From positions 100,172 through 164,171 of the forward strand of contig JAENZX010000005.1 in NCBI GenBank assembly GCA_016841045.1: a stretch of 64,000 bases of DNA, read 5' to 3'. Source of the DNA: Thermincola carboxydiphila (GTDB lineage: Bacteria; Bacillota; Thermincolia; Thermincolales; UBA2595). The notes below the pieces were generated by a model. It saw only the letters and a list, made by a program, of their open reading frames with translations, was not told the origin of the DNA and did not search any database. Shown here one piece after another: positions 51,424 through 59,970 of this stretch (position 1 is the first letter of the stretch; the number at the start of each line of letters is the position of its first letter). The translations under genes were made by a program, and so were the position numbers.

Positions 51424-52473
51424 CTGGAACAGCCCAAGAACTATTTCAAATACAAATAGTCCTACAATGGCCAATTCCAATAACATTGACCTGTGATTAA
51501 TGACTTCGTCACTCAGCATTGAGTAATTTCTTTGAATTAATGACACCTTTTTATGAATAATGTCTGTCCATTCACGGGTTCGGAATATGGTCAGGGCAGA
51601 ACCGTATACACGGGCGTAAAAGACGTCTTCTGTAACTGTAAGTTGTTTTTGTATCTTTTCTGTGATTTCGGTGATATCGATAACAACCTCCATGATGTTT
51701 TTCATGATTTTCCGATAATATCTTAGGCGTGTCCACCATCCCACTTTTTCTGCTGATTCAATTGCGTCGTGCATCCTGTCCAGTTCATGAGATAGAAGTC
51801 CATCATAGTACCGCAATTCCAAAAGTTGAGTAGTTGCGAATTCAAGGAGGTCAGGTATATCGGTACTTCCTTCAGAGTCATATACCAGTGCCGAATCCCA
51901 GGTTATTATGGCAAGGTCACCGGTTCCGTATGAAAAGGAGTTTTTTAAGGTGTCGCGTCTAACCTGTTCACTTAATGTTTCTTTTTCTCCTAAAAGAATG
52001 GGAGCAGGATCCCATTCAGAATCCCAGGTGCGAAAAAAGTAGATAATAAAGTCTTCAACATATTGTTCCCTAGAAGGAGCCACAGTAATTTTCAGGCTTT
52101 TCTTTAATGTTTCTAAAAAACTTTGGAATATTGGTTCAAGTGAATCTGTACTGTTCAGCCGAACAGATAAATCTCTTAAGTCCGCATAAGAAGTTTCGGG
52201 AAACAAATGAACCTTCAGAACAATACTGATAACTCCCAAATCAAACACACGTGCTGTAACTACTGCTGAGTATTGTTTTTCATTAATTTGAATATTAGTG
52301 TTACCTAACTCAACTGTTACCGGCGGGTTATCGATGTGAATAGATTTTGATTGAACACGGTTGAGTCGGAGTCTGCTGGTAGGCTTATCCGGGGCAAGAA
52401 CCTGCTCAACTGATTTAAGATTGATTTCTTCGGTTATGTCATATATTCTGTATATCCAGACTGAATTACTCAT
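51415..52473 (-). CDS. RMD1/DUF155-like membrane-tethered protein
   Basis: The 352-residue protein is soluble for about 325 residues, with a predicted C-terminal membrane helix (LLELAIVGLFVFEIVLGLFQ). The middle part (about 205-300) is helical and acidic, with ELRYYDGLLSHELDRM and TRLRYYRKIMKN. The C-terminal layout (long helices, RTREWTDIIHKKVSLIQRNY, then an anchor) resembles the RMD1/YagE group (DUF155), but I cannot assign it firmly. It overlaps the convergent channel gene by 9 bases, unusually without a terminator between. No clear promoter was seen upstream. Confidence 0.6.
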   Translation of the reverse strand: MSNSVWIYRIYDITEEINLKSVEQVLAPDKPTSRLRLNRVQSKSIHIDNPPVTVELGNTNIQINEKQYSAVVTARVFDLGVISIVLKVHLFPETSYADLRDLSVRLNSTDSLEPIFQSFLETLKKSLKITVAPSREQYVEDFIIYFFRTWDSEWDPAPILLGEKETLSEQVRRDTLKNSFSYGTGDLAIITWDSALVYDSEGSTDIPDLLEFATTQLLELRYYDGLLSHELDRMHDAIESAEKVGWWTRLRYYRKIMKNIMEVVIDITEITEKIQKQLTVTEDVFYARVYGSALTIFRTREWTDIIHKKVSLIQRNYSMLSDEVINHRSMLLELAIVGLFVFEIVLGLFQLI

Positions 52474-52634
52474 CTTAAGATAACCTCCAGATTGATATTA
52501 TATTTTATACAATTTCCAGTATTAATAAACTGAAGTAAATACTGGAGATATTATAATACACTTTTTAATAATAGATAAAGGAAAAAGTAGAAATTTTGTT
52601 GAATTATTAATAAGTGCCCAATCGCAAAATTAAT

Positions 52635-52674
52635 GAAGGCATCTTAACGGTATAGTTAGGTGCTTTTTTATTTT
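52635..52674 (+). terminator. Hairpin with T-run ahead of ndpA-like gene
   Basis: AAGGCATCTTAAC pairs imperfectly with GTTAGGTGCTT, followed by TTTTTATTTT. No plus-strand gene precedes it closely, so it may act as an attenuator for the nucleoid-protein operon. Confidence 0.4.
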
Positions 52675-52706
52675 GATGACACCAAAAAAATTCAGGAGAA
52701 CAGTTA

Positions 52707-53717
52707 ATGAAAATAAATTTAATCAAAGTAGTGTTACACATTTTAGACAACAACCATCAAGAGCCGATTATTTCCACAAAAGAACTTGATATAGAAAAAG
52801 ATGTCAGCGATTTTTTGGAAAAACACATCAGTAAACTATTTAATGACGGGGATTTAAAAAAGGCCTATTTTGATACTGATAAAAATGAAGTATCTGATAT
52901 GCTTCATCAACTCATTAAGGATGACACCATGTTTCTTAATGTAAGTACGGGGCTTGCCAGAAGACTATTTTCGATTATGATACAAAACCCCGACATTCCT
53001 TCCGGAGACGTTGTTTTTTGTATGTTTGAAATGGAGGGCAGCAGGTATTTCTCTTTGATTAAACTTAATTACAGAAGCAGCTATATTCATTTTGTGTTAA
53101 GTTCCGTTGAAGGTAACATTAACAGGCTGATTAAGCAAAAGACTGCCTTACCGGGTGAAACGCAAAAAGTTGATGAATGTATGATTATCAACCTGAACAG
53201 CCTGGAAATGCAAATAATTGAGAAACAATATGAAATTTGTGGAGAAAAGGAATTCTATTTATCTAAATACTTTTTAAAATGTAAGAGTGACTTGTCGTAT
53301 ATACAGAAGATGAAGGTATTGGACAAAACGGTAACTAAAATAAGCAAAAAATATTTTGACGAGAATTTTGAGAAAGTAGCAAGGCTTAGAAGTTGTCTCG
53401 CTGAAGGAATTGAGGAATCTAATAAAATTAAAGTAGACCAAGTGGCAGAAACCGTATTTAGTGAAAATAAGGATATCCAAAACGAGTATTTACAAGAGGT
53501 GAAGAAACAGGGAGTAATAGAAAATACTGTTACTGTTCCTGAAGCTGTGACTTCCGGTAAAAGATTCAGAACCCAAAAGCTGAAGACTGATAGTGGAATA
53601 GAGATTAATTTCCCATCACACTTTTATAATAACAATGATATGATGGAGTTTATTAATAACCCAGATGGAACGATTTCAATCCTGATAAAAAATGTTGGCA
53701 GGGTTATTAACAAATAG
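52707..53717 (+). CDS. Nucleoid-associated protein of the NdpA/YejK family
   Basis: The 336-residue protein matches the organisation of NdpA/YejK (37-kDa nucleoid-associated family): N-terminal KVVLHILDNNHQEPI, a central YFSLIKLNY...VLSSVEGNINRL, a Lys-rich middle, and the C-terminal beta strand set (GIEINFPSHFY, NPDGTISILIKNVG). In gammaproteobacteria the family interacts with DNA and DNA topoisomerases. Here it lies only 11 bases ahead of topB, which fits a functional tie. ATG behind TTCAGGAGAACAG. Confidence 0.75.
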   Translation: MKINLIKVVLHILDNNHQEPIISTKELDIEKDVSDFLEKHISKLFNDGDLKKAYFDTDKNEVSDMLHQLIKDDTMFLNVSTGLARRLFSIMIQNPDIPSGDVVFCMFEMEGSRYFSLIKLNYRSSYIHFVLSSVEGNINRLIKQKTALPGETQKVDECMIINLNSLEMQIIEKQYEICGEKEFYLSKYFLKCKSDLSYIQKMKVLDKTVTKISKKYFDENFEKVARLRSCLAEGIEESNKIKVDQVAETVFSENKDIQNEYLQEVKKQGVIENTVTVPEAVTSGKRFRTQKLKTDSGIEINFPSHFYNNNDMMEFINNPDGTISILIKNVGRVINK

Positions 53718-53728
53718 GGGAGTTTCTT

Positions 53729-55759
53729 TTGACTAAACTTATAATTACAGAAAAGCCTGGTGTGGCAAAAGATATCGCCAATGTATTAGGTAAATTTAAA
53801 TCAAAAGATGGATATATGGAAAACGGAGAATATCATATAACCTGGGCCGTAGGTCATCTGCTGGAACTGGCAACCCCGGATGAATATGTTGGAAAGGGAC
53901 GCTGGACTTTTATTAATCTTCCAATAATACCCGATGAATTTAAGCTTAAAATATCCCCGAAAACAGCCGGACAATTTAACGTAATAAATAAAATTATCAA
54001 ACAAAATAGCTATAAATACGTAATATGTGCCACTGATGCCGGAAGGGAGGGGGAGTTGATATTCCGCTATATTTATCAAATGACGGGCTGCACGCTCCCC
54101 ATAAAAAGATTATGGATCAGCTCCATGGCTGCACCTGACATCAAAAAGGGTTTTGATGAATTGCTGGATGGAGAATCGAAGGAAAACCTGGCCCAGGCAG
54201 CATACTGCAGAGCTGAAGCTGATTGGTTAGTAGGCATGAACGGAACCAGGGCGATGTCTATAAAACACGGAGATACATTAAGTGTAGGACGGGTACAAAC
54301 TCCCACTCTGGCGATAATAGTTAACAGGGAAAAAGAAATACGCAATTTTATTCCGGTACCCTATTGGGAAGTCGATGCTATTTTTGAAAACACAGGCAAG
54401 TATTATAAAGGAAGATATATCAAGGATAACAGTCCCAAAATAGCTGCAGAGGCAGAAGCACAGGAAATATCCAAGGCTGCAGCGGGCCAGGTAGGAGTAA
54501 TTGATTCAGTTAAGAAGAAAAAAAGTGAAGAATCGCCGCCTAAACTCTATAACCTTACTGATCTGCAGCGTGAATGCAACAAAAAGTATGGAATGTCTGC
54601 CGCTTTGACCCTGGAAACAGTTCAAAAGCTTTATGAAGAATTTAAATTTATTACATATCCCAGAACTGATTCTAACCATCTTTCCACAGCCCAGATTCCA
54701 ACCTTCCCCAAAATTCTCAGGCACCTGCAGACCTTGCCAGAGTTAGCCAAATTCACTGAGCCTTTGCTGGCATTACCCAAATTACCGGTAAACAAGAAGT
54801 TTGTTGATGATTCAAAACTTACTGACCACCATGCAATTATTCCTACTGAGCAAAAACCTGATTTGCGACGATTAAATGCAACCCAGAGCAGGGTATATTT
54901 ATTAATTGCCAAACGGTTTGTTGCTGTGTTTTATGGTCCGTGTAAGGCAGAGAACACTACTATTCTGACAAAGGTTGGGGAATATATTTTTAAAACCACC
55001 GGTAAGGTAGTAATTGAAGCAGGGTGGACAGAGATTTATGGAGCTGAACCTAAAGTAAAAGATGATGATAGAGATAAAGAAAAGGAAGAGGAAGAAACCC
55101 AAACCCTTCCGCCAGTGAAAAAAGGTGACAAATATAATGTTTCTGAATGTATTGTTTTATCCAAAGAAACAAAGAAACCATCCCAATTTACCGAAGCCAG
55201 TCTGCTTGGAGCAATGGAAACAGCCGGTAAACTTATTGAAGATGAAGAACTGAGAGCTAAAATGAAGGGGATGTCACTAGGGACGCCTGCTACCAGAGCG
55301 TCAATTATTGAAACACTTATCAGCAGGCAGTACATTGAACGTAAGGGTAAGAAGCTGATTCCCACAGACAAGGGAATAAGATTAATAGAACTAATACCAG
55401 TGCCTGAACTGAAACAACCTGAATTGACTGCTCAATGGGAAAAAAGGCTGGCTGACATAGAAAAAGGTCTGGATACAAGGCCAGAGTTTATGAATGATAT
55501 TAAACAATTTACATCACTTATTGTATCTTCGGTAAAGAGCCGACAGAGCCAACAGGCTCAGAAAAAAACAAAACGAATTGTTGTTGGTAACTGTCCAAAA
55601 TGCGGCGAAAAGGTGATTAGGGGTAACCAAGCCTGGGGATGTTTAAATATCAGGACTGGGCAGTGTGATTTTAAAATCGGATTTAAAAAAGGCAGCCAGG
55701 TGCTTACTGATGACCATGCCAGGGAGTTACTATCACATTTACCTCTTTCAAAAAATTAA
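53729..55759 (+). CDS. topB: DNA topoisomerase III, TopB
   Basis: The 676-residue type IA topoisomerase has an N-terminal Toprim domain (TEKPGVAKDIANVLG, CATDAGREGELIF), active-site Y310 in FITYPRTDS, and a C-terminal zinc-finger region (CPKCGEKVIRG then WGC and CDFKIG). It removes negative supercoils and decatenates, often acting with RecQ. TTG at 53729 follows TAGGGGAGTT. The highly charged stretch (about 435-455, DDRDKEKEEEE) is a typical linker. Probably an operon with the NdpA-like gene. Confidence 0.93.
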   Translation: MTKLIITEKPGVAKDIANVLGKFKSKDGYMENGEYHITWAVGHLLELATPDEYVGKGRWTFINLPIIPDEFKLKISPKTAGQFNVINKIIKQNSYKYVICATDAGREGELIFRYIYQMTGCTLPIKRLWISSMAAPDIKKGFDELLDGESKENLAQAAYCRAEADWLVGMNGTRAMSIKHGDTLSVGRVQTPTLAIIVNREKEIRNFIPVPYWEVDAIFENTGKYYKGRYIKDNSPKIAAEAEAQEISKAAAGQVGVIDSVKKKKSEESPPKLYNLTDLQRECNKKYGMSAALTLETVQKLYEEFKFITYPRTDSNHLSTAQIPTFPKILRHLQTLPELAKFTEPLLALPKLPVNKKFVDDSKLTDHHAIIPTEQKPDLRRLNATQSRVYLLIAKRFVAVFYGPCKAENTTILTKVGEYIFKTTGKVVIEAGWTEIYGAEPKVKDDDRDKEKEEEETQTLPPVKKGDKYNVSECIVLSKETKKPSQFTEASLLGAMETAGKLIEDEELRAKMKGMSLGTPATRASIIETLISRQYIERKGKKLIPTDKGIRLIELIPVPELKQPELTAQWEKRLADIEKGLDTRPEFMNDIKQFTSLIVSSVKSRQSQQAQKKTKRIVVGNCPKCGEKVIRGNQAWGCLNIRTGQCDFKIGFKKGSQVLTDDHARELLSHLPLSKN

Positions 55760-55838
55760 ATTCAACAGCATATTAATGCATTCTCATTCTAATAAATGTA
55801 TTACAAATCCAATACAGGACAATTAGCTTTAACCGAAT

Positions 55839-55867
55839 TTGCATTTCAAATGTTCGTGTGATAAGAT
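55839..55867 (+). promoter_or_regulatory. Promoter of 6S RNA
   Basis: TTGCAT (55839-55844), a 17-base spacer, TAAGAT (55862-55867); start expected near 55874. Confidence 0.65.
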
Positions 55868-55873
55868 TTAAAC

Positions 55874-56107
55874 ACGGAAAAGGAAATGCCTGAGATGTGC
55901 GTTAACTTTGATATGTCCAACCTACATTGAGATATCGGGAATCTGATGTTGCGCAGCTGTCGAGCCGCCCTTGAGTGGAGGGCAAAAACGCATCTAAGAT
56001 GCCCACCTGCGAGAAGGCAGGTTTGGACATAAAAAAGGACGACATTGCGGGCTTCCAATAGCGTTATCGACAAAGAAGGACTTATCGCTTGATAAGTCAT
56101 TTTTTTT
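55874..56107 (+). ncRNA. ssrS: 6S RNA
   Basis: 6S RNA mimics an open promoter and sequesters sigma-A RNA polymerase. The 5' segment AATGCCTGAGATGTGCG and the 3' segment CGACATTGCGGGCTTCC match the conserved ends of bacterial 6S and pair with each other (GGAA, GCC, ATGT against ACAT, GGGC, TTCC). The interior forms a rod: ATGTCCAACC pairs with GGTTTGGACAT, around a central open region. The core (55882-56056) is about 175 bases, normal for the family. A promoter lies just upstream, and an 8-bp GACTTATC/GATAAGTC terminator with eight Ts ends it. No ORF overlaps it credibly. Confidence 0.78.
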
Positions 56108-56190
56108 ACTAAAAAATCACATATAAATAGATCATAGTCATTTATGAATTGTAACTATTCGGTCTGGTAAAACTAAGCCGAGGTGATAAT

Positions 56191-56397
56191 ATGGTAATGA
56201 ATCAGGTAATGAACTTAATGGAAAAACTAGTTAACGAAATCAAGGAGGCTCCTCCTGACAAAAGGGATCATTTTATGAAGATTACCTTAAATTTCATTGA
56301 AATGGGTACAGAGGCCGTCCTTAAAAGCCCTGATTTCAGAAAGGGTTTAGCCCGCATTATTAACCGGGAACTACAAGCCTATTTACAAAAGAATTAA
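56191..56397 (+). CDS. Hypothetical small protein, 68 residues
   Basis: ATG at 56191 behind CCGAGGTGAT. An all-helical soluble product (MNQVMNLMEKLVNEIKEAPP, KGLARIINRELQAYLQ). Family not recognised. It is followed by an unusual leader region and the large PEP-synthase-like gene; functional connection unknown. Confidence 0.6.
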   Translation: MVMNQVMNLMEKLVNEIKEAPPDKRDHFMKITLNFIEMGTEAVLKSPDFRKGLARIINRELQAYLQKN

Positions 56398-56448
56398 GTA
56401 TTACATAGATGGGAAAAAGAAGGTGTATATTTTTTTTAGTATTGTTGA

Positions 56449-56593
56449 TATAATGGAACTAAGAAAAAACTATAAACATTTCCTGACAAAGGCGTCAGGT
56501 TTGCTCTCAACGAAGAGGAGGACAATATTTTATTGTCTTCCTTTTGTTTTTTTTCAGATGTTTTTCGGATTGACATGAAAGGAGGTTAGGGCG
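56449..56593 (+). promoter_or_regulatory. Promoter and structured leader of the PEP-synthase-like gene
   Basis: TGATATAAT (extended -10, 56446-56454) starts a leader of about 130 bases. It has hairpins CCTGAC/GTCAGG (56482-56499) and CTCT/AGAG (about 56503-56517), then the terminator at 56516-56554, and AAAGGAGG before the gene's TTG. A full terminator between promoter and gene suggests transcription attenuation or a riboswitch. I do not recognise a known class. Confidence 0.5.
56516..56554 (+). terminator. Terminator within the 56594-gene leader
   Basis: AGGAGGACAATA (56516-56527) pairs with TATTGTCTTCCT (56531-56542), one G-T pair, followed by TTTGTTTTTTTT. Confidence 0.8.
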
Positions 56594-59245
56594 TTGAGTA
56601 TCATAATGCCTTTACACAAAGAAGAAACCACTATGGTAAGTACCGGGACAGCCGGTTTGGATAATGTTATTGACAGCCTGAGACTTGGGGATAATGTGGT
56701 CCTGCAGGTAAGCGATATCAAAGTATATACGGCATTTGCCAGGTCTTTTGTCAATAAAAGCCTGGCCGAAGGCAGAAAGGTTATTTACATGCGGTTTGCC
56801 CGTCATGAGCCTATTATAATGAACCAGGCAGGTGTAACCATTCACCATATAGATGCTGAAAATGGTTTCGAGTCCTTCTCAACTCAGGTACACAACATTA
56901 TCACTGCTGAAGGCAAAGAAGTGTTCTACGTTTTTGACTGCTTATCTGAACTACTGCATGCTTGGGCAACAGATCTGATGATTGGCAACTTTTTTATGAT
57001 TACCTGCCCCTATCTTTTCAAGTTAGATACTATTGCATATTTTGCCCTTTATAAAAACAGTAATTCTTTTGAGACAATCAAAGCTATACGGAATACAACA
57101 CAGGTTTTGCTGGATGCTTATGAAGCCAACGGACGAACTTATGTACATCCTTTAAAGGTATGGAACAGGCATTCATCAACTATATACTTGCCCCATATCC
57201 AACAGGGAGAAGAATTTTTGCCTATCACCAATAGTGGTGATGCAGCAGCATTGTTGGCAGGAGGTAATGAATGTAACTTTGACAACCCCAAAAGATATAT
57301 GGATTATTGGGATAGAATTTTTATGGACGCAGCGGAATTACAGGAAAAAATAAATATAGATGAAGCTAATCCTGCGGAAGAGAAGAAGCTGCTGAAAAAA
57401 CTATGTAAAATGATAATGACCCGGGATAAACGGTTCCTGACATTGTTAACAAATACTTTCACCCTGAAGGATTTACTTAACATCAAAAGCAGGATGATAG
57501 GTTCAGGATTCATCGGCGGAAAAGCAGTAGGAATGCTCCTGGCAAGGAAAATGTTGAGCTGTGATTCGGAAACAGATTGGGATTCTATTATCGAACAACA
57601 TGATTCTTTTTTCGTTGGATCTGATGTCTTTTACACTTATCTTGTGGAAAACGGTTTGTGGAAACTTAGGATGGACCAAAAGCAGCCTGAAAATTACTTT
57701 AGATTAGCACCGGTTCTCAGAGACGGGATTTTAGCGGGAAGGATCAACCAAAAAGTTCAGGAGCAGTTCTTAAGGATATTAGAGTACTTTGGTCAGTCTC
57801 CAATCATCGTCCGCTCCAGCAGTTTACTGGAGGACAGCTTTGGTAGTGCCTTTGCCGGCAAATATGAAAGTGTTTATTGCACCAATCAGGGTACCTTAGA
57901 AGAGCGCTATGAAGAATTTGAAAAAGCAGTCAGGACTATATTTGCCAGTACTATGAATGAGAGTGCTTTAACATACCGCTTACAGAGGGAGCTGAGTGAC
58001 CGGGATGAACAGATGGCCTTGCTGGTCCAGAGAGTTTCCGGCTGTCACAGGCAGCAATATTTTTTCCCTGATATGGCCGGAGTTGGTTATTCACATAACA
58101 CATATGTGTGGGAAAAAAATATGGATCCTAAGGCCGGTATGCTGAGGGTGGTGGCAGGCCTTGGTACCCGGGCAGTAAACCGGGTTAATGGAGATTATGT
58201 GAGAATTATTGCTCTGGATAACCCTCTTCTAAAACCCTACGCCGGGATAGAGGACTTTAAAGGGTTTTCCCAGCGTAAAGTGGACTTACTAAATCTTAAG
58301 GCCAACAGTATCCAAACAGTAGAGCTGCAAAATTTAGTGGACGATAATGTTGAGTTAAAGCTAAACACAATTGCACAGAGGGATTATAAATCAGAACAAA
58401 TACTGGAGCGGTTGAAAGGGCGAAAGCAGGCTTCATGGATTTTAACCTTTGACAAATTAGCTTCTGAAACGTCTTTTCCTGGTACTATGCATAAATTGCT
58501 TAAAGCTCTGGAACAAATATATCAATGTCCTGTTGATGTGGAATTTACTGTTAATTTTACAAACGGTAATAACTATCGGATTAACCTTCTGCAGTGCAGG
58601 CCGCTCCAGGTAAAAGGATTTAATGCTAGGGTTGAGTTTCCCCATGATATAAAGCCCGATAAGATATTGTTTCGGGGCCATGGTGGTTTTATGGGTGGCA
58701 ATATACAAAGAAACATAGATCGTATTATATTTGTTGAACCGCGGGCCTATAATGAGTTAAATGAATCAGGTAAGTACAGTCTTGCCAGAGCTATAGGAAA
58801 AATTAACAGACTGACCGCAAAGGATAAAATGTCTGTTATGCTTTTAGGACCGGGAAGATGGGGGACCACCACTGCATCACTGGGTGTTCCGGTGAATTTT
58901 GCGGAAATTAGTAACATGAGTGTATTGGGGGAAATAGCTTATCCCAAAGCAGGGTATGCCCCCGAAGTTTCTTACGGAACCCATTTTTTCAATGACCTGG
59001 TTGAAAATGAGATATTTTACGTTGCTCTCAATCCTGAAAGGCAGGAGGTAGTTTTTCAAAGTGGCCTGATGAGCCGGTTTCCCGATCTGTTCCCTGAGAT
59101 ATTACCTCAGGAGTCGCTGCTGCAGGGTATAATCAGAGTTCATGATGTTGGAGCACTATCCCAACAAAGACTTGAGATTGTTGCAGATGTCAGTCTGCAG
59201 GAGGTAATATGCTGTTTTCTAAATAAAACTCTAGACAAAAAATGA
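56594..59245 (+). CDS. KaiC-like / PEP-pyruvate-binding-domain fusion protein
   Basis: The 883-residue protein has three parts. Residues 1-240 resemble a RecA/KaiC-type ATPase (TGTAGLDNVIDSLRLGDNVV) but lack an intact Walker A Lys. Residues about 300-620 are a PPDK_N/PEP-synthase ATP-grasp domain (GFIGGKAVGMLLARKML, IIVRSSSLLEDSFGSAFAG, NLLQCRPLQ). The last 200 (MSVMLLGPGRWGTTTASLG) are of unknown type. The phospho-His swivel domain and TIM-barrel PEP domain of true PEP synthase are missing, so it is not a complete PpsA. TTG at 56594 behind AAAGGAGG. Preceded by an attenuator-like leader. Confidence 0.75.
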   Translation: MSIIMPLHKEETTMVSTGTAGLDNVIDSLRLGDNVVLQVSDIKVYTAFARSFVNKSLAEGRKVIYMRFARHEPIIMNQAGVTIHHIDAENGFESFSTQVHNIITAEGKEVFYVFDCLSELLHAWATDLMIGNFFMITCPYLFKLDTIAYFALYKNSNSFETIKAIRNTTQVLLDAYEANGRTYVHPLKVWNRHSSTIYLPHIQQGEEFLPITNSGDAAALLAGGNECNFDNPKRYMDYWDRIFMDAAELQEKINIDEANPAEEKKLLKKLCKMIMTRDKRFLTLLTNTFTLKDLLNIKSRMIGSGFIGGKAVGMLLARKMLSCDSETDWDSIIEQHDSFFVGSDVFYTYLVENGLWKLRMDQKQPENYFRLAPVLRDGILAGRINQKVQEQFLRILEYFGQSPIIVRSSSLLEDSFGSAFAGKYESVYCTNQGTLEERYEEFEKAVRTIFASTMNESALTYRLQRELSDRDEQMALLVQRVSGCHRQQYFFPDMAGVGYSHNTYVWEKNMDPKAGMLRVVAGLGTRAVNRVNGDYVRIIALDNPLLKPYAGIEDFKGFSQRKVDLLNLKANSIQTVELQNLVDDNVELKLNTIAQRDYKSEQILERLKGRKQASWILTFDKLASETSFPGTMHKLLKALEQIYQCPVDVEFTVNFTNGNNYRINLLQCRPLQVKGFNARVEFPHDIKPDKILFRGHGGFMGGNIQRNIDRIIFVEPRAYNELNESGKYSLARAIGKINRLTAKDKMSVMLLGPGRWGTTTASLGVPVNFAEISNMSVLGEIAYPKAGYAPEVSYGTHFFNDLVENEIFYVALNPERQEVVFQSGLMSRFPDLFPEILPQESLLQGIIRVHDVGALSQQRLEIVADVSLQEVICCFLNKTLDKK

Positions 59246-59357
59246 ATATTACCAAAATAGCAACATTAATAAAGAGATGATATAATTAACTCTAGATTTA
59301 AAGAATTTAAAGAATTAATCTAATTCCTTTAAATAAATCTTTTATCGAGGTGTTAGT

Positions 59358-59924
59358 ATGATTCAGGAATTAGTCTTAAAAAACAGGTCTTACCGAAGAT
59401 TTTATCAGAATGTACATGTTGAAACAAAAACACTTAAAGAACTTGTAAATCTGGCCAGGTTATCACCATCGGGCGCTAACAGACAATCGTTAAAGTATAT
59501 TTTGTCAAATACCCAAGAGAGTAATGTGAAAATATTTAACACTTTAGGATGGGCCGGGTATATTAAAAGCTGGGATGGTCCGCCAGAAGGTGAAAAACCG
59601 GGTGCTTATATAGTTATGCTGAAAGATTTATCAGTGGGTGCCAGTTTACCACAAGATGAAGGCATAGCAGCACAAAGCATTCTGCTGGGAGCTGTTGAGA
59701 AAGGTCTTGGTGGATGTATTATTGTAAATGTTAACAGAAAGGAGTTAGCAGCAAAGTTTGATTTACAGGATAATTATGAAATAGTTCTTGTGATAGCCTT
59801 GGGCAGGCCCAAAGAGGAAGTTGTTATTGAGAACATGGATCAATCTGGTGATGTAAAGTACTGGAGAGATGAAAACGGAGTTCACCATGTACCTAAAAGA
59901 GCCTTAGATGAGATAATTATTTAG
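59358..59924 (+). CDS. Nitroreductase-family FMN oxidoreductase
   Basis: The 188-residue protein has the family's N-terminal KNRSYRRF and SPSGANRQSLKY (FMN contacts), then GIAAQSILLGAVEKGLGG, typical of nitroreductase-fold enzymes using NAD(P)H. Substrate unknown; members reduce nitro compounds, quinones or cofactors. The ATG lies behind TCGAGGTG. An aldehyde dehydrogenase gene follows after 46 bases and could share the transcript. Confidence 0.85.
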   Translation: MIQELVLKNRSYRRFYQNVHVETKTLKELVNLARLSPSGANRQSLKYILSNTQESNVKIFNTLGWAGYIKSWDGPPEGEKPGAYIVMLKDLSVGASLPQDEGIAAQSILLGAVEKGLGGCIIVNVNRKELAAKFDLQDNYEIVLVIALGRPKEEVVIENMDQSGDVKYWRDENGVHHVPKRALDEIII

Positions 59925-59970
59925 TTTTTGGACTATGGCCTAACACGAGACAATCATAGTAGGTGATCTA

